Origin: Bacillota bacterium
GTDB taxonomy: Bacteria > Bacillota > Clostridia > Christensenellales > SZUA-584
Assembly (NCBI GenBank): GCA_023459495.1
Contig: JAEWTL010000031.1
Location: forward strand, 1-62,856
Reading direction: 5' to 3'
Length of the DNA: 62,856 nt
Shown here: positions 51,228 through 61,977 of the stretch, piece after piece
How the letters are laid out: every line of letters starts with the position of its first letter
Position numbering within the stretch: position 1 is the stretch's first letter
Notes under the pieces: generated by a model
Database searches by the model: none
What the model was told of the DNA's origin: nothing
The model's input: the letters and a program-made list of their open reading frames with translations, nothing else
Program-made: the position numbers and the translations under genes

Positions 51228-52388
51228 TTATTGCAGGTCTGCAAACGCCTCTGCGACCTGCGGCATGAAGCGGCTGATTTCGATGCCCTGCGGACATTTT
51301 TCCTCACAGGCCCGGCAACTTATGCAGGAGACTGCGGCAGCCTTTTCGCCGCCAAGCGCCAGCATGCGCATAAACGTCGCGTTGCCGACTTCCGGGCTTT
51401 CGTAGGCTTTTAACTCGTTGAAGGCGCTGAAGTTGCGCGGTATGTTCACACCCGAGGGACACGGCATGCAATAGCCGCAGCCCGTGCACGGCACGGCGAT
51501 CAGCGCATCGAACTGCCGTTTGGCCTCGGCGTAGACCGCGCGCTGCGCTTCGGGCAGCATGCCCGGCTTTGCGTTGTTCGCATAGGCCACGTTGTCCCGG
51601 ACCTGCTGCATGCTGCTCATGCCGCTTAAGATCACGGATACCTCGGGCATGTCCCAGAGGAACTCGAGTGCCCACTGCGCCGGTGCGCGTCCGCTGACGC
51701 TGCGCTCGAACACGGCCTGCACCGCTTCCGGCGGGGACGCGAGCTTGCCGCCCATCAGCGGCTCCATGATGACCGCGCCGAGGCCTTTTTCAGAAAGCAG
51801 CCGCAGCCCTTTGAGGCCCGCCTGCGTATTGATATCGAGGTAGTTAAGCTGGATCTGTCCGAACTCAAAGTCCGGATAATCGGAGAGAATCATCTCCAGC
51901 GCGGGGAAGCTATCGTGGAACGAGAAGCCGATGTGCCCGATTTTGCCTGCGGCCTTCGCGCGCTCCATTTTATCCAGCAGGCCGTACTTCAGCACCACGT
52001 TCTTCCATGTGCCCGCGGAAAGCGAGTGCAGCAGGTAAAAATCGATGTGTTCGTCTCCAAGGCGCGTGAGCTGCTCATCGAGGTAGGTGTCGAAATCCTC
52101 GGCCTGCTTGACGCGCCACACCGGGAGCTTATCCGCAATCGCGACCTTCTGGCGGTAGCCGTCCTTGAGCGCCCTGCTCACCGCCGCCTCGCTTGTTCCG
52201 CCGTGATAGGGGTAGGCCGTGTCGATGTAGTTCACGCCGTTGTCGATTGCCCGGCGGATCATCCGCGTCGCCTCGTCCATGTCGATATCGCTGCCGGAGT
52301 TGCCGCCGCTGACGCACGGCAGGCGCATGCATCCAAAGCCCAGCGCCGATACCCGGTACCCTGTTTTGCCAAATTCCCTGTATTGCAT
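51228..52388 (-). CDS. Aldo/keto reductase with C-terminal [4Fe-4S] domain
   Basis: A 386-residue protein. Residues 1-290 are an aldo/keto reductase barrel (GFGCMRLP, YIDTAYPYHGG with the catalytic tyrosine, HIDFYLLHSL). The tail carries two ferredoxin motifs, CTGCGYCMPCPSGV and CISCRACEEKCPQG. This architecture is typical for anaerobes. Substrate unknown. ATG at 52388 after AAGAGGAG. Confidence 0.85.
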   Translation of the reverse strand: MQYREFGKTGYRVSALGFGCMRLPCVSGGNSGSDIDMDEATRMIRRAIDNGVNYIDTAYPYHGGTSEAAVSRALKDGYRQKVAIADKLPVWRVKQAEDFDTYLDEQLTRLGDEHIDFYLLHSLSAGTWKNVVLKYGLLDKMERAKAAGKIGHIGFSFHDSFPALEMILSDYPDFEFGQIQLNYLDINTQAGLKGLRLLSEKGLGAVIMEPLMGGKLASPPEAVQAVFERSVSGRAPAQWALEFLWDMPEVSVILSGMSSMQQVRDNVAYANNAKPGMLPEAQRAVYAEAKRQFDALIAVPCTGCGYCMPCPSGVNIPRNFSAFNELKAYESPEVGNATFMRMLALGGEKAAAVSCISCRACEEKCPQGIEISRFMPQVAEAFADLQ

Positions 52389-52480
52389 CCAAAGTCTCCT
52401 CTTGCCTTACTTGGGGCTGATGCCTCGCCTATAGTTTACATGCATTTGCAGGTTTTGGGAAGGGGAAAGGGGGAGATAGC

Positions 52481-52502
52481 AAAAAGCCGCCTGAAGGGCG
52501 GC
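52481..52502 (-). terminator. Terminator of the toxin-antitoxin operon
   Basis: Perfect GCCGCC/GGCGGC stem with a five-base loop, followed on the minus strand by TTTTT, eight bases after the toxin stop. Confidence 0.9.
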
Positions 52503-52509
52503 GAAACGA

Positions 52510-52731
52510 TTATCGGATACGATTAAAATATTCTATCGACACGCAAAGCTGCTTTTTGAGTATCTCCTGCCAAAGATGGCCATGGATTTCGCCGGTACCC
52601 ATCGATATTTTGACGCGGCGAACCTCCCCGTCTTCACTGCGCTTTCGATAATAGAAATGATCCGATGTGATTTTATACCGTTCCCAACCGTCGCGCTCGC
52701 AGAAACGTTTTAGCTCTTTCCAGGTAGGCAT
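52510..52731 (-). CDS. HicA-like toxin
   Basis: A 73-residue protein with the HicA/YcfA dsRBD-like pattern: KELKRFCERDGWERYKITSDHFYY with the catalytic histidine (SDHFYY), and VKISMGTGEIHGHLW. HicA cleaves mRNA at low specificity. It starts inside the antitoxin gene (22-base overlap), with AAGGG upstream. Antitoxin-first order is the reverse of classical hicAB but common in such pairs. Confidence 0.75.
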   Translation of the reverse strand: MPTWKELKRFCERDGWERYKITSDHFYYRKRSEDGEVRRVKISMGTGEIHGHLWQEILKKQLCVSIEYFNRIR

Positions 52732-53135
52732 GTGATAAGACCCTTCAGCATTTCGGTATCATCCAGTGCAAGTATGCGCATCACATAAGGGTAGTGCGCC
52801 TTGCGGTTCAGCGAAGAAAACCAGTAAGCAAATTCCTGATAATATTCCTCCGCATACTCCTGCATATCCGCCGCAAGTCGGGAAAGCGCGTCGTCACGGT
52901 TCTTGCCATTTGATGAAATATCCATTTCGTTGAGCGACAGCGTAATACTGCCGTCATCTTCGACGAACTCCTGCGCTGAAAAGTTCGCATGACTTAAGAG
53001 CAGTGCGAGGTCTTTGTTATCGAGCAGGCAGATATAATCGCGCGAACGCTTCACAAACACGGGCTTTTCACGAACGGCTGTGTCAATTGCACCGCCCCAA
53101 TCCCTGCGTACGTCAGTAGCATTTCTGACCAGCAT
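52710..53135 (-). CDS. Antitoxin of the HicA-like pair
   Basis: A 141-residue protein. Its opening (LVRNATDVRRDWGGAIDTAV, KPVFVKRSRDYICLLDNKDL) is a Phd-like N-terminal domain (PF12910-type), and the rest is an acidic, HicB-like body (EDDGSITLSLNEMDIS, DALSRLAADMQEYAEEYYQE). ATG at 53135 with GGGAG eight bases upstream. It should neutralise the downstream toxin and bind the triple TGTACA operator. Confidence 0.75.
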   Translation of the reverse strand: MLVRNATDVRRDWGGAIDTAVREKPVFVKRSRDYICLLDNKDLALLLSHANFSAQEFVEDDGSITLSLNEMDISSNGKNRDDALSRLAADMQEYAEEYYQEFAYWFSSLNRKAHYPYVMRILALDDTEMLKGLITCLPGKS

Positions 53136-53174
53136 ACTGTTCACTCCCTTCACCTCCCATAGCATATCATATTA

Positions 53175-53198
53175 TGTACAGAATGTACAGTATGTACA
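53175..53198 (-). promoter_or_regulatory. Triple TGTACA operator of the toxin-antitoxin operon
   Basis: Three palindromic TGTACA hexamers spaced exactly nine bases apart (53175, 53184, 53193), about 40-60 bases upstream of the antitoxin start. Confidence 0.75.
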
Positions 53199-53216
53199 CA
53201 TCGAGATAAAAATAAT

Positions 53217-54653
53217 TTACCACCCACCCAGCAGATACTCCTCGTCTATCTCCGGAAGCATGGGCGAGGGCTGCTGTGGCTGAAACGGGCCGTAGTCCGC
53301 GGGCAGGGGGCGCTCCGGCGTGAGCTGGCGGCGGCTGCACCAGTAGCGCAGGGCGTCCGGGCTGTGCGTGATGTCGTGCGGCTCGGTGGCGGCGTCGCAT
53401 ACGTTGCGCTCGTCGTGCTGCAGCAGGGGCAGGCTGCGCAGGATGGGCTGGCACGAGGAAAAGAAACGCATGCGCGGCTCCATCTCGTCGGCACGGAGGT
53501 ACTCCTTGACGCACAGCCATCCGTCGATGCGGCTGTTGCCCGCCTTGACGAGCGGCACGCCGTTGTCCGCGAAGATTTCGGCGGCGCTGCGTCCGCTGTC
53601 CTGCCGCCGGTTCCAGAGGTCAGGCGGCGCGATATACTCCTCCACAAGCTCGCTTTGGGCCGCGCGGAGAGCGGAGGCTGCCGCGGAGATGGTGAGATTG
53701 GGCCGCTCCAAACTGCGGTAGCAGAACACCTGTCCCTCCGGGCTGACGGCAAACCACAGCACGGCCAGCATATCGAGACCGTAGTCCAGCGCAACACTTT
53801 TCCGCCACGTATCCGGGATGGGGAAGGGGTCCACCACATGCGCCTCTGTGGTGAATTCGCCGAAGTACTGCCCGGCGAACGCGTTCCAGTCGCCCTCCAG
53901 CCACGCGCGGCGCAGCTCCTTGGGCAGATTCTCCAGTTGGCGCACGCAGTCGGCCTCGCGCATAGCGCGGCGGCGGCGCTCCGCCATGGGCAGCTTCTGC
54001 TTTTTCAGCGTGGCCATGGCCTCCAGATAGCCCGCGTCGTGCTCGAACAGCGGTTGGTTGTCCCATATCTTCGCGGGGATGAACGTGTAGTCGCGCTCGC
54101 GCTCGCTGCGGCGGTAGTCGCGGTCGATGAACAGCCGCTTCACCCACGCGTGGCCCACGCCACCCGGATTACACGTCAGGTACGTGCGCTTGGGGAATTG
54201 CCGTGTGCCGCGCACGCACGCGTCGATCCAACCGAACTGCCGCTCCGAGAGCTGCGTGGCCTCGTCGAGGAACACCACGTCGTACTCCTGCCCCTGATAC
54301 TGCAGCACGTCGCCTTCGCTGTCACAGTAGCCAAGGCGCAGGCGCGAGCCGTTGGGAAACTGGAACGAGCGGTCATCCGCAACGTACTTGGGACGCTGGT
54401 CGTCCGGCAGCTCTCGGTAGGCGCGCATCAGCCGATGTACATGGTTTTCCTTGAGCTCCACCAGCGTGCGGCGGATGATGAGCATGGAGATGCCCGGATG
54501 TTCAAACGCGAGCAGCGAGGCCTTCAGCCGTACCGCGTGCGATTTACCGCCACCCTTCGCGCCGCCGTAGCCCACGTACCGCGTGGATGCCTTTAAGAAT
54601 TCCGACTGCTTTGCGGTCGGCTTACCGAATGCGGAAGCCAGCATTTCGTCCAA
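53217..54653 (-). CDS. Phage terminase large subunit
   Basis: A 478-residue TerL. GGAKGGGKS is Walker A, YDVVFLDEATQ is Walker B, and the C-terminal nuclease half holds SVALDYGLDMLAV and TEPHDITHSPDALRYW. It packages phage DNA. TTG start at 54653 with GGAGG seven bases upstream. No portal, capsid or integrase is nearby, so it is an isolated prophage remnant. Its neighbour is a possible toxin-antitoxin pair. Confidence 0.85.
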   Translation of the reverse strand: MDEMLASAFGKPTAKQSEFLKASTRYVGYGGAKGGGKSHAVRLKASLLAFEHPGISMLIIRRTLVELKENHVHRLMRAYRELPDDQRPKYVADDRSFQFPNGSRLRLGYCDSEGDVLQYQGQEYDVVFLDEATQLSERQFGWIDACVRGTRQFPKRTYLTCNPGGVGHAWVKRLFIDRDYRRSERERDYTFIPAKIWDNQPLFEHDAGYLEAMATLKKQKLPMAERRRRAMREADCVRQLENLPKELRRAWLEGDWNAFAGQYFGEFTTEAHVVDPFPIPDTWRKSVALDYGLDMLAVLWFAVSPEGQVFCYRSLERPNLTISAAASALRAAQSELVEEYIAPPDLWNRRQDSGRSAAEIFADNGVPLVKAGNSRIDGWLCVKEYLRADEMEPRMRFFSSCQPILRSLPLLQHDERNVCDAATEPHDITHSPDALRYWCSRRQLTPERPLPADYGPFQPQQPSPMLPEIDEEYLLGGW

Positions 54654-54927
54654 GTTCCACCCTCCCGTTTTTGATACAAGCGTACGAAAAAGGAGCGCTC
54701 GCGGGCGCTCAGCTTTACGGTGTGTAATGAGTTAGCCGGGCCATTCTTGGTTGACGCGGCCCGGCACGCCGGTGGCCTGCGGCAGGAATCCGCCTTCCAA
54801 TATAGAATATAGTCCATATGGGAACCGAATCGGGAGCACGGGGAGCCGCCGAACCAACCCAGTCTTTTTGAATTGCCTGCCACAGAAACCGTTAAGGGTG
54901 CCCGCTTATCATGCGGTGGAGACAGGG

Positions 54928-55707
54928 GTGAGAAAGGTGAAGAGAACCAGCAAATTTGGCTGGATATTCGGCATTATCGGGGCGGTGCTGACGGCGTTGC
55001 CCGGCGCTTTATTGATCGAGTATTACATAGAAGACAGCATCCGATGGCATGATCCGTACAGTTGGGAAAGCATTGCGCCGTTATGCCGGGATTGGGGCGT
55101 AATCATTGTCGTCCTGTCCGTTCCCGGTATCGTGGGCTGCTTTTTTAAAAAGAGGCGTATCGCAGCAGGTGTGCTGATGCTTACCTCGGGCGTGCTGACG
55201 CTCGCTTCAGGTGTACTCATGCTGATTGAGGGGAAGATGCTCGCTTCAGCCATATTGAGGCGCATTTTCAGCGTGCTGATATCGGATTGGGAACGGTGGT
55301 GGAATCTGTTCCCGAATTTGGAACGGTGGTTTCTGTTGCTGGGGCCCGTGCTTCTCCTCGCGGCAGGGATATATGCGTTGTGGGAAAAGAGCCTGCCCAC
55401 CCTTCCTTCCAGCCGGAAGGCCACAGCGGCTGAACTGAAAACAAGGATACAAAAAGAGATGGATGAAGCGTGCATCCGCAAGGCATGGCGGCAGTTGGAC
55501 AGGCTGATTGAGGCAGATTATCCCGGACGTTATGCCGAACTGCAAACAGCGGCTCAAGGTTATGCCAAAGCTGTTTTGGCGGCGGGTGATAAGGACAGGA
55601 TCAGAAAATCAGGGAAGAGGCGTTTACGGCTTGCTGCCGGAATGTTGCTGGACGGAAAGCAGTTTTCGCGCTTACTGACGCATGTGATTCGGATCGAAGG
55701 CAATTGA
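54928..55707 (+). CDS. Membrane protein of unknown function
   Basis: About 259 residues, four hydrophobic segments (WIFGIIGAVLTALPGALLIEY, GVIIVVLSVPGIVGCFF, AGVLMLTSGVLTLASGVLML, WFLLLGPVLLLAAGIYAL) and a helical C-terminal tail. GTG at 54928, or 54937, both with plausible ribosome sites. It lies on the plus strand between TerL and a TerL relic; a neighbour with similar look follows. No family recognised. Confidence 0.6.
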   Translation: MRKVKRTSKFGWIFGIIGAVLTALPGALLIEYYIEDSIRWHDPYSWESIAPLCRDWGVIIVVLSVPGIVGCFFKKRRIAAGVLMLTSGVLTLASGVLMLIEGKMLASAILRRIFSVLISDWERWWNLFPNLERWFLLLGPVLLLAAGIYALWEKSLPTLPSSRKATAAELKTRIQKEMDEACIRKAWRQLDRLIEADYPGRYAELQTAAQGYAKAVLAAGDKDRIRKSGKRRLRLAAGMLLDGKQFSRLLTHVIRIEGN

Positions 55708-55732
55708 GACAATAAATGAAGCAATCCAGACA

Positions 55733-55895
55733 GAGGTTTGTTCGTCGGCCTGCCGAAGCCTGCGGCGAGCATCTTCTCCAAAATGGCTTTATCTGTAGGC
55801 GTTTCTGGTGATGAAGCGACCTGCAACTCTTCCAAGACACACCCTCACTTTTTGCTTTCAGCGTAGGGGGAAATGGCGGTCGCGGACACTCATAT
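55733..55895 (-). pseudogene. Relic of a second terminase large subunit start
   Basis: On the minus strand, ILEKMLAAGFGRPTNKP parallels the TerL opening LDEMLASAFGKPTAKQ, and the bases upstream parallel those before TerL (GAGTGTCCGCGACCGC against GAGCGCCCGCGAGCGC). The copy ends after about 35 codons, right beside the plus-strand membrane gene. It is a broken duplicate. Confidence 0.6.
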
Positions 55896-55964
55896 TAAGT
55901 TGCACTACTGTGGAAATATTTGCATGAGATTATTGGAATTTTTGTTTTGACTAAAGGGGGGACG

Positions 55965-56942
55965 ATGAAAACGGTCGAAGAGTTTGCGGCAGAATTGGTT
56001 CAAAACAGCCGCGGGGCACGGAACAGCGATTACCGGGCGGTGAATGGCGCGCTGGAATTCCGTCCCGGCCGGTCATCGTTGTGGGCGGGCCTCGTCTGTC
56101 TGCTGATTACCGCGGCAATGGGTGTGGCTGCGCTGTTTCTAAGCAGGTATGACAGGATGGGCGTTCTCGTTCTCGGCGGACTTTTCTCGGCGCTCGGCAT
56201 CCCGGTGCTGCTGTTCCATTTCATCGAGCGGCTTTGGCTGGACGATAAGAAGTTGGTGCGCCGCAATGCCTTGGGCGCAAGACGAACCATATACCTGCGG
56301 GACATCCAAGCGCTTCGCTTTCTGCCGCAACGAGGGCATCTGCTTATCCAAACATCCGCCGGCACCCTGAAACTGTCTCCTGACTTCGATGGCCTGTATA
56401 TCATCAACAGCTACCTGGGCGAATGCTGCGCACTTTCGGAAGAAGCTGCGTTTGCCGGGGAGCCAAAGGATTTCAGAAACTTTCCTAACCAGGAAGGATA
56501 CTTGGTCTTCAAAGGGAAAAAGGGCGATGCGGTTATCGGCTTGATTCTGGTGATTTTTGCGATCGGCGTCAACATACTAATGCTAGCGCTGGGGTGGAAG
56601 CCTTGGCTGGATGGAACCGGAATTGTTGGAATAGCAGGCTTTACGGTTTTCTTTATCGGAATGGGTGTAGCCTTTTCCCTGCCCTATCTGCGCGTCCGGC
56701 TGTATATCAGCGCGGAGAAGATCGTCTATCGGAACGTGCTGGGCAAGCTGACGACGCTGCGGTGGCAGGAGATCGATGACCTGCGCTACCGGGGGAGCCT
56801 GATTTACAGAGAACAATTCATACTGTACGGCGCGGGCAGGAGAATCTGTATCAGCATGTTCTTCAACGACTATAATACGATTGAAATGCTGCATGACAAG
56901 TACCACTCGCAATCATACCAGAAAACGAAACAAAGGGGATAA
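55965..56942 (+). CDS. Membrane protein with two PH-like segments
   Basis: A 325-residue protein. Two similar halves, each with a pair of transmembrane helices followed by a beta-rich segment (KLVRRNALGARRTIYLRDIQ, KIVYRNVLGKLTTLRWQEID) in the manner of bacterial PH domains. AAAGGGGGG precedes the ATG. It heads a row with DUF1697 and DUF2569 genes. Function unknown. Confidence 0.6.
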   Translation: MKTVEEFAAELVQNSRGARNSDYRAVNGALEFRPGRSSLWAGLVCLLITAAMGVAALFLSRYDRMGVLVLGGLFSALGIPVLLFHFIERLWLDDKKLVRRNALGARRTIYLRDIQALRFLPQRGHLLIQTSAGTLKLSPDFDGLYIINSYLGECCALSEEAAFAGEPKDFRNFPNQEGYLVFKGKKGDAVIGLILVIFAIGVNILMLALGWKPWLDGTGIVGIAGFTVFFIGMGVAFSLPYLRVRLYISAEKIVYRNVLGKLTTLRWQEIDDLRYRGSLIYREQFILYGAGRRICISMFFNDYNTIEMLHDKYHSQSYQKTKQRG

Positions 56943-56945
56943 AGC

Positions 56946-57485
56946 ATGCAAAAATATATCGCGCTGCTGCGCGGCGTCAACGTGGGCGGCAAGAATAAGC
57001 TGCCGATGGCCGGACTGAAGGCGGCGCTGACTGCCGCGGGCTATGCGGACGTGTCCACGTATATCCAGAGCGGCAACGTGTTTTTCTCCAGCAATGAGAC
57101 GGAGCCGGAAGCGCTGCAGGCCGGGATCCGCGCGGCCATCGAAGAAAGCTTCGGTTTAACTGTGCCGGTATGCGTGATCTCCGCGCGCGAGCTGGACGAG
57201 GCGGTCACCCACGCACCAGAATGGTGGGGGACGGATGAAAACGCAACGCACAACGCCATCTTCGTGATCGCGCCCGCGTCCGTGGAGGACATCTATGCGG
57301 AGGTGGGGCAGCTGAAGCCGGAATACGAGAAGGCCGCCAGCAATGGCCGTGTCATCTTCTGGTCCGCGCCGATCTCGACCTATTCGCGCACGCGGCTCTC
57401 GCGCGTGGTCGGCTCCAAAGTGTATGACGCTATCACCATCCGCAACGTCAACACCACGCGCAAGCTGTGCGAGCTGGCGAAGTAA
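56946..57485 (+). CDS. DUF1697 family protein
   Basis: A 179-residue protein beginning YIALLRGVNVGGKNKLPMAG, with TYIQSGNVFFSS, the DUF1697 signatures. The family is widespread; function not established. It starts three bases after the preceding stop with AAAGGGG upstream, so co-transcribed. Confidence 0.85.
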   Translation: MQKYIALLRGVNVGGKNKLPMAGLKAALTAAGYADVSTYIQSGNVFFSSNETEPEALQAGIRAAIEESFGLTVPVCVISARELDEAVTHAPEWWGTDENATHNAIFVIAPASVEDIYAEVGQLKPEYEKAASNGRVIFWSAPISTYSRTRLSRVVGSKVYDAITIRNVNTTRKLCELAK

Positions 57486-57495
57486 GGAGGCTGAA

Positions 57496-57852
57496 ATGGT
57501 CACAGAGCAGAGGGCAGGCAGCGAACCGCGCAAGCTCACCGGACTGGGCGGCTGGCTGATATTCTTCCAAATCAATATCATCTGTGCGCTGGCGGCAACC
57601 GTATACAGAATGGTCACCCTACCTGAAATTTGGACCGCGTTGGAACTGATCGTTACAGTTGCCTGCATCATCCTGTTTTATCGTCGCATCAAGCTGTTTC
57701 GAATCGTCTATATTCCGGTAGCGATTTCCATAGCTGTTCATAATTTTGTTCCTCCGATCGATTCTACATTGATTGTAATAACAGTAATGGCCTTCGTTAT
57801 AATGGTAGGTACGCTGTTCACATCCCGCCGTGTCGAAAATACTTTCCGTTAA
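57496..57852 (+). CDS. DUF2569 family membrane protein
   Basis: A 118-residue protein with four hydrophobic helices and the opening LTGLGGWLIFFQINI typical of DUF2569. AAGGAGG lies six bases before the ATG at 57496. Third gene of the cluster; function unknown. Confidence 0.7.
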   Translation: MVTEQRAGSEPRKLTGLGGWLIFFQINIICALAATVYRMVTLPEIWTALELIVTVACIILFYRRIKLFRIVYIPVAISIAVHNFVPPIDSTLIVITVMAFVIMVGTLFTSRRVENTFR

Positions 57853-58027
57853 AATGAGATAACGTTTTTTGCTGAAACTGTGACGATGCTTAACTGTTCT
57901 GTAAAGCCGCTGTTTCATCGCTTTTCGCAAGGAGAATGCGACAGAACGCACCATGGCGGAAAAACCGTGTTTGCATATGTCTAAACCAACCAGAAAACAT
58001 TACCAACCCACATGCTTCCAACTGGGG

Positions 58028-58056
58028 TTGACTTGTTTGTAATACTATTGTAACAT
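58028..58056 (+). promoter_or_regulatory. Promoter of the Cys-rich repeat exoprotein
   Basis: TTGACT and TAACAT with a 17-base spacer, 54 bases before the start codon. Confidence 0.55.
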
Positions 58057-58109
58057 TCGTAACATCCAGGCAACATATTGCTCGGAAAAAACGTTACGGA
58101 GGTTTGGGA

Positions 58110-58973
58110 ATGAAGAACAGGAAGATGTGGACAATAGTCCTCGCCGCCGCAGTGGCGGTTGTGATGTTGGGATCCGTAATCACTGTTGCGAAAGCCGCAA
58201 CCTTTAATACAAGTGATCCGGCAGCCAACACGGTTGCGGATACCGGCGCAGCGCTGCCTGTCAGCACTGCCACGGACGTGAGCCCGTCGGCGGATATCGG
58301 TGACGCTTCGGTGTACAGCCCGGCAGCGGACGACAGCACCGTTGTGGCTGACAGTACCGCAGCCACGGATGACAGCACTGCCGTGGTTGATAACACCGCT
58401 GCAACAGATGACAGTACGGCTGCGGTCGATAACACCGCTGCGACGGATGACAAAGATGCGGCTGATGTGAGCGCCGCGAAGGATGACAGCGCCGTTTCCG
58501 ATGTCAGCGCCGCTTCGACGGATAACACGGCTACGAGCACTTGTCCCGCTTCGACGGATTGCACGGTTACGGGGAACTGCCCCGCTTCGATCGACTGCGC
58601 GACCACGGGCAACTGTCCCGCTTCAACGGATTGCGCCACGACAGGAGCATGCGTTGCCAGCGATCCGGCAACGATCGCCGCGGCCTTAAGCAGCGCGGGT
58701 TGTCCCATCAGCACGGCTGACGCCGATGCGCTGAGCGCGGCGTGCCAAAGCGCGGGATGTCCGGTTTCCGCAGCCGACCTTTCGGCAGCCATCAACGCGT
58801 GCCAGAGCACGGGTTGCCCGGTCAGCACCGGTAACCTGTCCGCCTGCCTGACGGCAAGCAGCAGCGCCGGATGCCCGGTCTCCTCGTCCGCGCTGGCCGA
58901 TGCGATCCAGCAGTGCCAGTCCAGCGGCTGCTCGTTGAGCGCGGCGAACATCGCCTCATGCCTGGGCAACTAA
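58110..58973 (+). CDS. Exported Thr/Asp/Cys-rich repeat protein
   Basis: A 287-residue exported protein: signal MKNRKMWTIVLAAAVAVVML, a Thr/Ser/Asp/Ala-rich middle with repeats of the type TAATDDSTAVVDN, then three 12-residue units of the type CPASTDCATTGN, and a tail of Ala/Ser/Cys units of about 31 residues (SAGCPISTADADALSAAC and kin). About 20 cysteines in the second half. GGAGG seven bases before the ATG. It may crosslink on the surface. The antisense frame is open by chance. Confidence 0.75.
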   Translation: MKNRKMWTIVLAAAVAVVMLGSVITVAKAATFNTSDPAANTVADTGAALPVSTATDVSPSADIGDASVYSPAADDSTVVADSTAATDDSTAVVDNTAATDDSTAAVDNTAATDDKDAADVSAAKDDSAVSDVSAASTDNTATSTCPASTDCTVTGNCPASIDCATTGNCPASTDCATTGACVASDPATIAAALSSAGCPISTADADALSAACQSAGCPVSAADLSAAINACQSTGCPVSTGNLSACLTASSSAGCPVSSSALADAIQQCQSSGCSLSAANIASCLGN

Positions 58974-58994
58974 GCGAATAAGCGATACACAAAC

Positions 58995-59026
58995 AAAGGG
59001 CGTCTCCGAAAGGGGACGCTCTTTCT
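58995..59026 (+). terminator. Terminator of the Cys-rich exoprotein gene
   Basis: AAAGGGCGTC/GACGCTCTTT stem (one G-T pair), then CTT. Confidence 0.7.
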
Positions 59027-59081
59027 TAACGAGGGTACCCCACTGAATGTCCGGATAGGTATTCGAATTCCTTTATCTGCG

Positions 59082-59167
59082 GAACGCCGTGCTCAGGGCG
59101 TTTCGCTCGGTGGGATTCTAAAGGGGCAAGGCCCCTTTAGCGGTGGTTTGGAGGCGGAGCCTCCAAG
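59082..59167. repeat. Mosaic of short palindromes, copy D (reverse orientation)
   Basis: AACGCC...GGGCGTT, GGGATTC, TAAAGGGGCAAGGCCCCTTTA and TTGGAGGCGGAGCCTCCAA, in the opposite order to copies A and C. Confidence 0.75.
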
Positions 59168-59182
59168 TAATAAAGAACATAA

Positions 59183-59212
59183 AAAGCGCCGCTCCCGAAG
59201 GTACGGCGCTTT
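59183..59212 (-). terminator. Terminator of the pyrophosphatase gene
   Basis: AAAGCGCCG/CGGCGCTTT stem, followed on the minus strand by TTATG after a T run. Confidence 0.8.
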
Positions 59213-59226
59213 GCGTTTCATTTGGC

Positions 59227-61416
<2,190 letters not shown>

Positions 61417-61488
61417 GACCTTCCTCCTTTAGATGAAATAAAAAATGTAAACCCTGAAAAAATAAAACCAAATTCCTGCGCATTATAC

Positions 61489-61517
61489 AGTATGCGACCG
61501 TGAAAAGGATTTGTCAA
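61489..61517 (-). promoter_or_regulatory. Promoter of the pyrophosphatase gene
   Basis: On the minus strand, consensus TTGACA and CATACT with a 17-base spacer. Confidence 0.65.
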
Positions 61518-61856
61518 CAGCGTTTCGGCCTAAAACCCCCGGTATTTTACGGAAATCACCCCGCATAACGCAGGAATGATTAGAGATTCTGCATCCCGTG
61601 CTTGTAATGCCTGCCTATGCGTTCTGCGGAGGAAAAAAGGCGCGTATCCACCGGGATCGGCGCCGGACTTGTACTGTTTGCCCTTCATCAATATGATGCA
61701 GCCGTTTTATAAGAAACTTCCCCTCAAATGAGAGCCTCACCCCTCATCAGTCGGCTTCCCCCTAAAGGTAGAACCTTGCCGCTATGGAAGCCGCATGGGA
61801 GATCACGGCGGTGCTGGGTGAAATCATCGGTAGGTAAAACATATCAGTATCCGGAT
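61518..61856. other. Gene-free stretch between pyrophosphatase and collagen-like gene
   Basis: No convincing gene. Around 61735-61770 lies CCTCATCAGTCGGCTTCCCC, a word I associate with intergenic repeats of gut Clostridia. Confidence 0.4.
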
Positions 61857-61882
61857 AAGGCAGACGGCACTGCCTTTTTTAT
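61857..61882 (+). terminator. Orphan terminator upstream of the collagen-like gene
   Basis: AAGGCAG/CTGCCTT stem followed by TTTT. No gene seen before it on this strand. Confidence 0.65.
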
Positions 61883-61903
61883 TTGCGCTGGTTGTCTTTG
61901 GGT

Positions 61904-61932
61904 AACCAATACGATATGGTCTTCATAATTTA
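61904..61932 (+). promoter_or_regulatory. Sigma-K-type promoter of the collagen-like gene
   Basis: AACC at 61904-61907, exactly 16 bases, then CATAATTTA (CATAnnnTA), the layout known for B. subtilis sigma-K. No better sigma-A promoter lies near the start. Confidence 0.5.
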
Positions 61933-61977
61933 TATATAGGTAAACTATTCACTGCAATTTGTAAAGGAGTGATTGCC

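Noticed and set aside
53217..54653. A full prophage around the terminase
   Set aside because: No portal, capsid, tail, lysis or integrase gene could be found in the flanks.
58300..58700. A CRISPR array in the repeated stretch
   Set aside because: The repeats are in coding register, vary in sequence and have no unique spacers.
58094..58969. A 291-residue minus-strand frame opposite the Cys-rich exoprotein
   Set aside because: Open only because of the repeat composition; the plus strand has promoter, ribosome site, signal peptide and terminator.
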